Source: Osmia lignaria lignaria (lineage: Eukaryota > Arthropoda > Insecta > Hymenoptera > Megachilidae). From it: a DNA stretch of 64,000 nucleotides. This document shows positions 55,393 to 64,000 of the stretch, piece by piece (within the stretch, counting starts at the first letter, position 1; each line of letters starts with the position of its first letter). The notes below the pieces were generated by a model. That model did not search any database, had not been told where the DNA came from, and saw only the letters and a list, made by a program, of their open reading frames with translations. Location of the stretch: the NCBI RefSeq assembly GCF_051020975.1, contig NC_135042.1:2627888-2691887 (forward strand), given 5' to 3'. The translations under genes and the position numbers were made by a program.

Positions 55393-58300
55393 ATGAATAG
55401 CATTATTCAATGGAACGTTAATGGTTTTTTTGCTCGGCTCGAGAGGATCCAGTTACTGGTAAAAGACTATAAACTTATGGTAGTGTGTCTCCAGGAAACT
55501 AATTTTAAAAACAATTCTACTGGACAAATTAAAAATTATCGGTGCTTTGTTAAAAATCGAATCAATGTTAACCATGCCAGTGGAGGGGTAGCTACCTATA
55601 TTAGAAACGAAGCAGTAGCTACTGAAGTTCAACTTCAAACTAGTGTCGAAGCGGTTGCGATATGTATTTCAGCTCCAATTAAGTTATGCATCTGTAACAT
55701 TTATTTACCAAATAGTTACATCTTTCAATTGAGCGAAATAAATGACTTGATTGCACAACTGCCGAAACCATTCGTTCTAGTTGGCGACTTTAACAGCCAC
55801 AATACATTATGGGGCTCTGTGACAACAGATCGCCGTGGAGATATTATTGGTACCATACTGGAAAACCCAGATTTTACTTTGGTAAATACTGACCATTACA
55901 CACACTTTAATGTATCCAGAGGTACCTTTAGTTGTATTGACTTGACGATTTGTAGTGCCAATTTCGCTCATAACCTGGATTGGGCAGTACTGGATGATCT
56001 ACACGATAGTGATCACTTTCCTATCTATATTCAGCTACTCAATATCCCTAATAATCATGGCACTTTTTCATTTGTCCCACGATGGAAGCTGAATGACGCT
56101 AGATGGGACCTATATAAGGAACGACTTAATTCCTATCTGCAAGAGTTTAATTTTGCGGACTGTCTTAATGATATTGACAGTATTACCGAAACCTTTTCTA
56201 ATGTTATTATTAAGGCGGCTAACGAGACTATTGGAGTGACTTCTCCACCGAAAAAGCATAAGCCTGTTCCCTGGTGGAATGATCAGTGCATGGAAGCCCT
56301 GAAAAACTCTAAACGAGCCTTTAATTATTATAAAAGACATAATTCAGAAGAGAACAGTTTAAGTTTAAAAAGTTGCGTGCTGCTGCCAGGCAAATTATTA
56401 AACAGAGTAAAAAGAATAACTGGATGAAATTTGTCTCAACCTTAACCAAGCATGTTAACACCAAAGAAGTGTGGAATAAAATTAATGCAATCAGGGGCAA
56501 TAGGAGGGGTTGCAGCACGCAGTTTATTGTGAACAACCAGAATGATATTGTCTCGAGTCCTCAGCAGATCTCTGATATATTTGCACTCACATTCGCAAAT
56601 AATTCTAGTACGATGAACTATAATGAGGACTTCAGACTATGTAAAGGTAACCTGGAAGAAGAAATAATCAATGTAACCGATGATCTCAATCATCCGTTTC
56701 TTAATACCCCTATTTCTGAGAGGGAACTCAATGAAGCTATCTCTCGATCTAGAAACTCTAGCCCGGGTCCCGATAATATCCCTAATATTTTTATCAAAAA
56801 TTTACCTCCTATTGGAACGAAAATACTTCTTGATATATTTAATGTCATCTGGTCTAATCATGAGTTCCCTAAAAAGTAGAATGAAGCGATTGTTATCCCT
56901 ATTGCTAAACCTGGTAAAGACTCATCTAAACCCAACAACTATAGACCTATCTCTCTTACCTGTAATATGTGTAAGATCCTTGAGAGGATCATCAATTTTC
57001 GGTTGAGATGGTTTCTCGGGCGCAATAATCTCTTAGCTGACAATCAGTTCGGTTTTCGAACTGGCCACTCCACCATCTCACACCTTATTAGCTTAGAAAC
57101 GCGGATCCGTGAAGCCTTTGCCAATAAGCAGCACGTACTCGCTGTTAGCCTTGATATCGAGAAGGCATGTGATATGGTGTGGAGATACAAAATTCTGCTC
57201 AATCTCAGGGAAATGGGTATTACTGGTAATATGTGGCATTTCATTAACAACTTTATCAGCAATAGGAGTATCCGGGTCCGTGTTAATGGTTTCCTCTCGC
57301 AGGAAACTGTGATTGAAAACGGTGTGCCACAGGGGGCTGTTCTTAGCGTTACTCTGTTCCTGATTGCTATCAACGAAGCGTGCAGCATCACACAACTTCC
57401 AACAATCACAAGAGTGTTTGCTGATGATATTACTATTTTTTGTAGAGGAAAATCTATTAGTACCTCTCAAAATTTTATTCAATTGTCCCTTGACAAGTTG
57501 AGTGCCTGGGCTAAAAGATCTGGGTTTAAGTTTTCATCCACCAAGACTGAATGCATTCTATTCACCAATCGCTGTAGATCTCAGCCGCCCTCACTAACTC
57601 TAGGAACTAATCTTCTAAAAGTAGTTTCTTCTACGAAGATTCTTAGTCTAATTTTTGACAGTAGACTGAAATGGAGCCATCACATTGACAACCTTGTTGA
57701 CAACTGCAAAAGAAGGTTGAACATACTAAAATCATTGGCATATAGTAACTGGGGAGCTGAGAAAACCGTTCCTCTTCAAGCTTATAAAGCGATTGAACGC
57801 TCCAAACTTGATTACGCAGCTATTATATACAATTCTGCTAAACCAACTCTATTGAATAAAATTAATACAATTCATTACACAGGACTGAGGATTTCTACTG
57901 GTTCATTTCATACAAGTCCCATTGGTAGTATTTTGATTGAAGCTGGTGAACCATCTCTTCAACACAGAAGGAAGTTACTTAGTATTAAGTATTCTATTAA
58001 AGCTGCGACTTCGAGGAATGGTATCATTTACGATGACATTTTTCCTAAAAACCAGTCCAGGGTAAATCGTCAACATGGTAATGATCCCCCCTGGCTAAGA
58101 ATTCAAAATTATCTCGACAATATCAATTATACATTACCCACAATGGAGAAAAATAGATTCCACAAAGATCCACCCTGGTTGCTTCAAACACCAGTTGTTG
58201 ATACTTCGCTTAAATTTGGTGAAGTAATGGATTTATCTGACGAGGATTGGAGAGGCCGATTTAATGCTTTTTGAGCTAATTACCCCTCCTTTAAACACAT

Positions 58301-59047
58301 CTATGTTGATGGTTCCAAGAATAATCTGGGAACAGGAGGCTCGGTTTTCACCCAGGAGGAATCTATCAATCATGGATTAAATTCTTTCAACAGTATCTTT
58401 TCCGCCGAATCATATGCACTTCTCATGTCACTTAATTTCATTGCTAACTCGCCTGACTTCAAATTTATCATCTTCTCTGACTCTCTTTCCACATTAGCAA
58501 GATGTCATAATTTTAGGCAGACCACCGAAATGTATGTTGCAATTCAAGAATTGTATAATGACTTGATTAATTTAGGGAAAACAATAATTATTGCATGGAT
58601 ACCCGCCCATAAAGGTATTTACGGAAACGAAATGGCCGACCTCGGGGCTAAAATGGCTACCACCCTTCGCCCTAACAGTCATGCCATTTACAACTCTACT
58701 CTGGACATCACCAATCATATAGGATCCTTGTGCCAGCTTGAGTGGAATAAGTCATGGAAGAATTACAAAGCTAGCCCTCTCCATAAGTCAATCAGTAACT
58801 TTTACGATCTCAAAACTAATCAAGAGTTTAATAGGAGAGAGCAAGTCGCTATTACATGGATAAGATCCGGGCACACCCGTTTGACTCATGCGTGCATTCA
58901 GAATGGTGGACCGCGTATGGTGTGTGAAGTTTGCAATGTGATGCTCTCAATTGATCATATTATCACTGAATGTGATAAGTACAATTTAGGAAAATTGAAA
59001 TTTAACATCGAGAACGACCTGAGGAATTTACTGGTCTCAGTAAAGTA
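55393..59047 (+). pseudogene. I-type LINE ORF2 (endonuclease, RT, RNase H)
   Basis: Endonuclease from ATG 55393: IIQWNVNGFFARLERIQLLV, VVCLQETNF, FVLVGDFNSHNTLWGS, CIDLTICSANF and DSDHFPIYI. A frameshift near 56375 leads to the linker and SSPGPDNIPN, and a stop lies at 56877. RT: PNNYRPISLTCNMCKILER, DNQFGFRTGHSTISH, VSLDIEKACDMVW, GVPQGAVLSVTLF and the catalytic FADD at 57417-57428. A nonsense codon at 58272 precedes RNase H: IYVDGSKNNLGTGGS, SAESYALLMS, FSDSLSTLAR and IPAHKGIYGNEMADLGAK. The frame is cut at 59047 by a MITE and ends at 60043. Confidence 0.92.
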
Positions 59048-59986
59048 CAGTAAAAGCTGGATATATGCAACAAACATTGGGACCCAGGCGTTGCATATAT
59101 CCAGTCGAGGTGTCGAATCTCGGGTTACACGCGACGAGCAGCCAAGCGTGAACGTAGAAAAGGACAGACAGTGGTAGAAAGAGAGAGGTCCGATGATCAA
59201 AGGAAAGAGCCGAAACGTATCGGTGTGACTAATACTAATTGAATCAAAAAACTTTTTTATTTTTGACTTTTTTTAAATGAAACTTGTACTAGCGCATTGG
59301 TGAGATTTTTGTGATTAAAGTGGTACCAAACACGATATAGTTTCAATTATAATTACTTGCTAAAATTGATGTTAAAAGTTGGCGAAAAGCAAAGGAGGAT
59401 TGGAAATGAAAACCGGTTGCGGTGTCGGCTCGGGTTTCAAACGTTGCATATATCCAGCCGAGGTGTCGATTCTGGGCATTTAATGTTGCATATATCCAGC
59501 CGAGGTGTCGATTCTGGGCATTTAAACGTTGCATATATCCAGTCTTGGTATCGATTCTGTGTCCGTAAAAATCGTTTGTACCGTGCCGCGATACCTATTC
59601 TACGTTCGTACACAACATGCGACGTGTTGCATGTTGCATGTTGCGTGTTTGATGTATCTTTGGTGTACGGCCTGCCTTATATATATGTACAGTTTTATTA
59701 TTATTTTAATAAATAAATATAATTCAAATTATATCGTGTTTGGTACCATTTTAATCATAAAAATCTCACAAATGCGTTAGTAAAAGTTTCATTAAGAAAA
59801 AGTTAAAAATAAAAAAGTTTTATCGTTCAATTAGTATTAGTCACACCGATATTACGGTCGGATCATATTACACAGTTTCCTCGCCGAGCGGCTCGGTTTG
59901 GCTTAGGGGGATCCCCCCAAGTGGAGGGGATAGCGATATTGCATATATCCAGCCAAACTTTTGTTGCATATATCCAGCTTTTACTG
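59048..59986 (+). mobile_element. Pogo/Tigger-type MITE, copy B (939 bp)
   Basis: Starts CAGTAAAAGCTGGATATATG and ends with its complement, flanked by TA. Same family as 62104-63059 and 1104-1974, but at all seven box sites (both ends, 59086, 59444, 59487, 59530 and 59938) the box reads GCATATATCCAG rather than GCATTTATCC. Three internal copies lie 43 bp apart. The core GTACCAAACACGATATAG lies at 59324 and its complement near 59730. Confidence 0.93.
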
Positions 59987-59988
59987 TA

Positions 59989-60043
59989 CCAGGAAACAAT
60001 AATTAGATTCTGCAACGACATAGGAATTATTAATAGTTTATGA
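59989..60043 (+). pseudogene. I-type LINE ORF2, last 18 codons
   Basis: Removing the MITE and one TA joins SVKY to QETIIRFCNDIGIINSL and a stop, restoring the reading frame. This confirms that the MITE entered after the LINE. Confidence 0.88.
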
Positions 60044-60292
60044 TGGACAACTGAAGATAAATATCGTCACACCATTCACCGAATTAATATACCTTATTTT
60101 TATTATGTATTAGAATTATACTTATTGTATTTTTCATCTATATTTATTTTATGTTTATATTTGTATTACTTTATTTACTTCTCATTTTTGATTATTTTGT
60201 ACCACTAAAATTGTGAGCCTGTGGGGCTAAGTCGCTAATGACCTTTGCTGTTGATGCGACTATAAATTAAAATAAATAATAATAATAATAAT

Positions 60293-60547
60293 ATAATGGG
60301 TTTGGAAAATTCTCTTATAAACCCTGTCCCTTATTCACGACTTCTTGTACTCATTGTATTAATGGAGATACTTCTTATTATGTGTATACGTATGTATAAA
60401 TGATCTATACATACTATAATACAATTTACAAGAGAGTATAGTTAATTCGCGCAATTCACTGAGCCTTTAAAGGTTCCCAACCATGAGTCTGATGCTTCTT
60501 TTCAGCTTGCATCTTACTTCGTGGTCATATAACGATGGATAAAAATA
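60293..60547. other. AT-rich spacer
   Basis: Lies between the LINE tail and the next element. Nothing recognised. Confidence 0.5.
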
Positions 60548-61436
60548 GGGGAAGGTGGGGCACAAGACGGGGTACCCCTTCTATTTCGTGAATGAAACGT
60601 TTTAATTACAATCAAATATACGTATTAAGTATGTTATCACCATAGCTGATCGTAATCAACAGCTCAACCAAATGTGATGTTTCACGTTGAAATTAAAGGA
60701 AAAATTCAATTTTTTGCGACTTATTATTTTCATACATCCTTTAAGGAGTGATATTGGCATTAAAATATAACAGAAGTTCTATGCACTTATGTATTTCTGA
60801 CGCAGAATTTAACAGACCATAGGATAAGAATGTTATTTTATATTTTTGTAAACAATGTTTAAGTGATACGTTGATTTACTTTCGATGAGACGGCAAGGGG
60901 CATGATGGGGTATAGGAAACTGGGACAAGACGGGGTACATCTTTTATCGCGTGATTTAAACCATAAATGATTACCAGGCGCCATACAAAAATGATTTGGA
61001 AGATGTTACTAAAAAAAGAAACATAGAAAAAGAAAAGAAAGAAAATAGAAGCAAGAAAAAAACATCAAATATGGAATTGAAACACAAAGGAAAGAAGATA
61101 AAAAACGAGTAAAAATAATATCAGAAGAAGACGACAACAGTGAAAAAAAAATTTACCATGTTTGTACTGCAATGGATTATATTTAGATTCTGTCCAAGGT
61201 AGGATAAGTTGCTAAAGATGTGGCAAATGAGCCCATTGGCCGTGTGCTTTCGACAACGATGATAAAGCCGTTAACGTGTATGTAAAGGTAATATAAAATT
61301 TTGTGAACGTATTACAACGGAAGGAAACTACAATATTTAAAAAATAATAAAAAATTAAAGTGGATTCATTAATTGGACAAACCTGTGTTTTATTCATTAA
61401 TAAACCTTAACTGTCCCGTCTTGCCCCACCTTCCCC
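60548..61436 (+). mobile_element. Internally deleted pogo-type transposon (889 bp)
   Basis: Ends GGGGAAGGTGGGGCACAAGA on the left and the complement of GGGGAAGGTGGGGCAAGACG on the right, flanked by TA. The box AAGACGGGGTAC or a variant recurs at 60563 and 60935 and in both ends. The interior keeps the tail of a transposase gene (61140-61290), so this is a deletion derivative of an autonomous element. Confidence 0.85.
61140..61290 (+). pseudogene. Pogo-type transposase tail with PHD-like zinc finger
   Basis: In broken frames the plus strand reads CLYCNGLYLDSVQG, then CGKWAHWPCAFDNDDKAVNV: the pattern C..C...Y..S..G..W..C..C..W.H..CA of the PHD-like finger at the C-terminus of many insect Tigger transposases. 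A Lys/Arg/Glu-rich coiled region precedes it (61020-61130), as usual. The DNA-binding and catalytic parts are deleted. Confidence 0.7.
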
Positions 61437-62103
61437 TATACCAACAGATGATGTAATAAGTATACAAAACAAAAAAATAAATATTGTAGTTTCCTTCCTT
61501 TCACAAAATGTAAGTGTCGTTGCATTTAGTCGACGCTCTCGGAACGTCGCGTCGTCGTCCGATTGTCGAAATACGACCTCCCACCTATTATCTGTCGACG
61601 AATAGAAGAATAATTACTATGATTGGTTATATTGATCGTGGAAAGAGATCCCCTCGCTAGGTAAATATAAATATACGAAACAGGTGACAGGGATTCAAAT
61701 TCGGTTACTCGGCTGCCTAATCGTATGAGGAGTCCCCGGTAAGAAAAATAAAACGTTACATCAACCATTCTTCGAAGTATTTCGATTACCTTCTCTCGCT
61801 CTCCTACAGACAATATAAAGAAACAATACAAAGAAATCCGGCGCAATAGTATTATGCCTAAGCAGTAGAACACACTGTGACTAATACAAATCTTATATTA
61901 CATTATTTATATAATTTTATATATGCATAAAACGCAAAGACGTCCATCCGTGTCACTTTTCAACTTGAAAACTACTAGGGTTAGAGATACGCTCTATACG
62001 TCATTAGAAAGGCCTCGCTGAGCTAGCTCAAATCCGTTGTATTTGTGCGTCTCATTGTCAGTGGTCGGAGTCAAAAGTTACAGAGGTTTCAATTTTTATA
62101 CTA
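61437..62103. other. Spacer without a recognised gene
   Basis: No supported frame. GGGATTCAAATTCGG near 61689 is a weak match to a reversed tRNA B box, but no tRNA fold could be drawn. Confidence 0.45.
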
Positions 62104-63059
62104 CAGTAAAACCTGGATAAATGCAACCAAGATTGGGGCCCAGTGGTTGCATTTATCCAAGCGAGGTGTCGAATCTCGAGTTACACGTGACGACCAGCCA
62201 AGCGTGAACGTAGAAAGGGACAGACAGTGGCGGAAAGAGAGAGGTCCGATGATGAAAGGAAAGAGCCGAAACATATCGGTGTGACTAATACTAATTCAAC
62301 TATAAAACTTTTTTATTTTTGACTTTTTTTTATTGAAACTTTTACTAACGCATTGGTGAAATTTTTCTGATTAAAATGGTACCAAACACGATATAGTTTC
62401 AATTATAATTACTTGCTAAAATTGATGTTAAAGGTTGGCGAAAAGCAACAGAGATCGAAATCAAAACCAGTCGCGGTGTTGGCTCTGGTTTCAAAGGTTT
62501 CATTTATCCAGGCAAGGTGGCGATTCTGGGCATTTAATGTTGCATTTATCCAAGCGAGGTGTCGATTCTGGGCATTTAATGTTGCATTTATCCAAGCGAG
62601 GTGTCGATTCTGGGCATTTAATGTTGCATTTATCCAAGCGAGGTGTCGATTCTGCGTCCGTACACATGTTTTGTATTTAGCCGACATGCCGATTCTGTGT
62701 CTGTACACATCTTTTGTATTCAGCCGACATCATTTATATTCAGTCGTGGTGTCAATTCTATGTTGTTTATTCTATTACTATTGTTTATAAATATAATTCA
62801 AACTATATCATGTTTGGTGTCATTTTAATCAGAAAAATCTCACAAATGCGTTAGTAAAAGTTTCATTAAGAAAAAGTAAAAAATAAAAAAGTTTTATCGT
62901 TCAATTAGTATTAGTCACACCGATATTACGGTCGGATCATATTACATGGTTTTCTCGTCGAGCGGCTCGGTTCGTCTAGGGGGATCCCCCCAAGTGGAGG
63001 GGATAGCGATGTTGCACTTATCCAAGCATTCTTTCGTTGCATTTATCCAGGTTTTACTG
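62104..63059 (+). mobile_element. Pogo/Tigger-type MITE, copy C (956 bp)
   Basis: Starts CAGTAAAACCTGGATAAATG and ends with its complement, flanked by TA. The box GCATTTATCC (or CATTTATCC, CACTTATCC) occurs at both ends, near 62149, in four internal tandem units and at 63014. The core GTACCAAACACGATATAG lies at 62380 and its complement near 62800. Closely related to copy A, including most of the arms and the GC-rich GGGGGATCCCCC palindrome near 62980. Confidence 0.93.
62499..62666 (+). repeat. 42-bp tandem repeat, four copies
   Basis: Unit contains TGCATTTATCCAAGCGAGGT and GTCGATTCTGGGCATTTAAT. Anchors at 62541, 62583 and 62625 are 42 bp apart; the first copy is diverged (TTTCATTTATCCAGGC). 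Each unit carries one terminal-type box. Confidence 0.93.
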
Positions 63060-63393
63060 TATATAGAAAGTCTATGGATCGCACATTGGCTATGGAAAGA
63101 CTATGGATCGCAGATTTTAACTGCGCGCACATTCCCTCAACGATACGTAAAGCTGGGTACAGACGAGCGCGCCACGGCTTCAACGCGGCAGCAACACGGC
63201 ATGGAACGAACGTATTTGGGCGAATACATATTCGTTCGTTTGGACGGTAGCGCGAACATGTCACGCGGCAATACTGTAATGCCACGCAACGAACCAATTT
63301 CTGTCGGTCTTTTGCGCTAACACAAAGGGATTCCTTGCCGCAGTGTAGACGATTTTCTTCGGGTTTGCCGCGTTCAAGCCCACGTACCGAAAA
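63060..63393. other. Mixed-composition spacer
   Basis: A near-palindromic stretch (GAACGAACGTATTTGGGCGA and CGAATACATATTCGTTCG) near 63200-63245 suggests another small DNA transposon, but no ends could be defined. Confidence 0.4.
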
Positions 63394-63479
63394 TGCGACG
63401 ACAGCCGCGAATCGGCGTCACGCATCGCGGGCCCCCATCGCGGCGACATCCCCACTCCCGCGCGATTAGACTATAAGTA
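63394..63479 (+). repeat. Second copy of the 14965 LTR start
   Basis: TGCGACGACAGCCGCG onward matches 14965-15050 with few changes and ends at the same TATA-like CTATAAGTA. The downstream sequence differs. Confidence 0.85.
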
Positions 63480-64000
63480 ACTAACACGCAAAAAACAGCG
63501 AAAAAATCGGTTTTTAATTTTTTTAACTATGCCGCACCTCTCCAAAAAATCTGAAAAAAATTGAGGATAGTATCAATAATATACACTTATAAAAAAAATA
63601 TGATCGTAGGACCTCATCTCCTTCAATACAAAATCGCCATTTTTCAGCATTTTTTGACGGTTTTGATTTTTCACGGCTTCAGTTTTCAACTGTGCCACAA
63701 ATAGAAATGTCTCTGATTTTTTTCAGAATTTTCGAATGTCATTAAAGCGGAGAAATTGGCCAAAAACCTCGCAATTACATTTTTACCCGTAACTACCCTC
63801 CCAGATGAGATACAGGGTTGAAACTTGGCACAGACTGGTTTTTTTTAATCACCTATCGAATGGTTCATAGCAAGTCGAATTTGGTTTGGGGGCACTTTTG
63901 ACCATCTTATCCGGCTATATACTATGGCGGAAATTCTATGGCGGAAACCAAATACCAGCCTTGAGAAGTCAGCCTACAGTGAAATACGGCACTGGGCACG
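63480..64000. other. AT-rich end of window
   Basis: No supported frame. Sequence is T/A-rich with runs of A and T. Confidence 0.5.

Larger units (their letters stand above)
53760..60292 (+). mobile_element. I-type LINE with (TAA)n tail
   Basis: ORF1 with a zinc knuckle, ORF2 with endonuclease, RT and RNase H, and a 3' end in (AAT)n (60275-60292). This domain order and tail are those of the I clade. The 5' boundary is approximate and no target duplication was found. The MITE at 59048-59986 splits the end of ORF2. Only a few breaks are present, so it is younger than the LINE at 2744. Confidence 0.9.

Noticed and set aside
61680..61740. Possible tRNA-derived SINE head
   Set aside because: Only a weak B-box-like string; no acceptor, D or anticodon pairing could be drawn.
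62499..62666. CRISPR-like array of 42-bp units
   Set aside because: Units are contiguous without distinct spacers, lie inside a MITE and contain its terminal box.
62745..62757. ATTCAGTCGTGG in MITE copy C, identical to the Jockey 5' UTR motif
   Set aside because: A 12-base match in unrelated contexts, and the MITE version derives from its own degenerate repeat unit. Most likely chance.

Overview
This is eukaryotic, almost certainly insect, DNA. The retroelement and transposon families point to an arthropod: I-type and Jockey-type LINEs, a BEL/Pao element, pogo, Tc1/mariner, piggyBac and Mutsu-type transposases, and a chuvirus-like glycoprotein. The mix resembles ant genomes as I remember them, but that is an inference. 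I see no convincing single-copy host gene, rRNA, tRNA or CRISPR array. Nearly everything recognisable is a transposable element, most of it decayed and nested. The only long intact reading frames are the 1229-codon BEL/Pao pol (28953-32642) and two LINE ORF1 genes (15563-16858 and 53927-55357).

Layout. 1-2717: inverted arms of about 460 bp around a dead piggyBac gene that is split by a pogo-type MITE. 2744-6706: degenerate RNase H-bearing LINE, plus strand. 7480-9118: remains of a minus-strand LINE. 9380-14660: a second minus-strand LINE with a coiled-coil ORF1, split by a 208-bp MITE and a 604-bp solo LTR. 14965-21098: a solo LTR split by a 4.8-kb Jockey-type LINE with a perfect 20-bp target duplication. 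21099-23440: a Tc1 transposase remnant split by a 2-kb element with 640-bp terminal inverted repeats. 24145-25160: unidentified ORFs between direct repeats. 25161-33438: BEL/Pao element. 33472-35297: solo LTR holding a MITE and a 58-bp tandem repeat. 36170-38513: mariner-like and Mutsu-type fragments, a MITE and a short solo LTR. 39450-39935 and 49930-50405: two copies of an LTR-like module. 43040-47188: Tc1 gene hit by a pogo element, itself hit by a TTAA-flanked element that carries half of another MITE. 48236-49806: broken glycoprotein gene. 52476-53118: MITE. 53390-53756: mariner-like fragment. 53760-60292: I-type LINE with a (TAA)n tail, split by a pogo-type MITE. 60548-61436: internally deleted pogo derivative. 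62104-63059: a further MITE copy.

The most interesting pattern is the set of pogo/Tigger-like elements (TA target, mostly CAGTA ends). Several families repeat the short box found next to their own terminal inverted repeat inside the element, and when the box changes between subfamilies it changes at nearly all sites together. Several families also share one internal core while carrying different terminal boxes. A pogo transposase remnant (46505-47188) and the zinc-finger tail of another (61140-61290) lie in elements built the same way. This looks like modular evolution of transposase-binding arrays and is testable.
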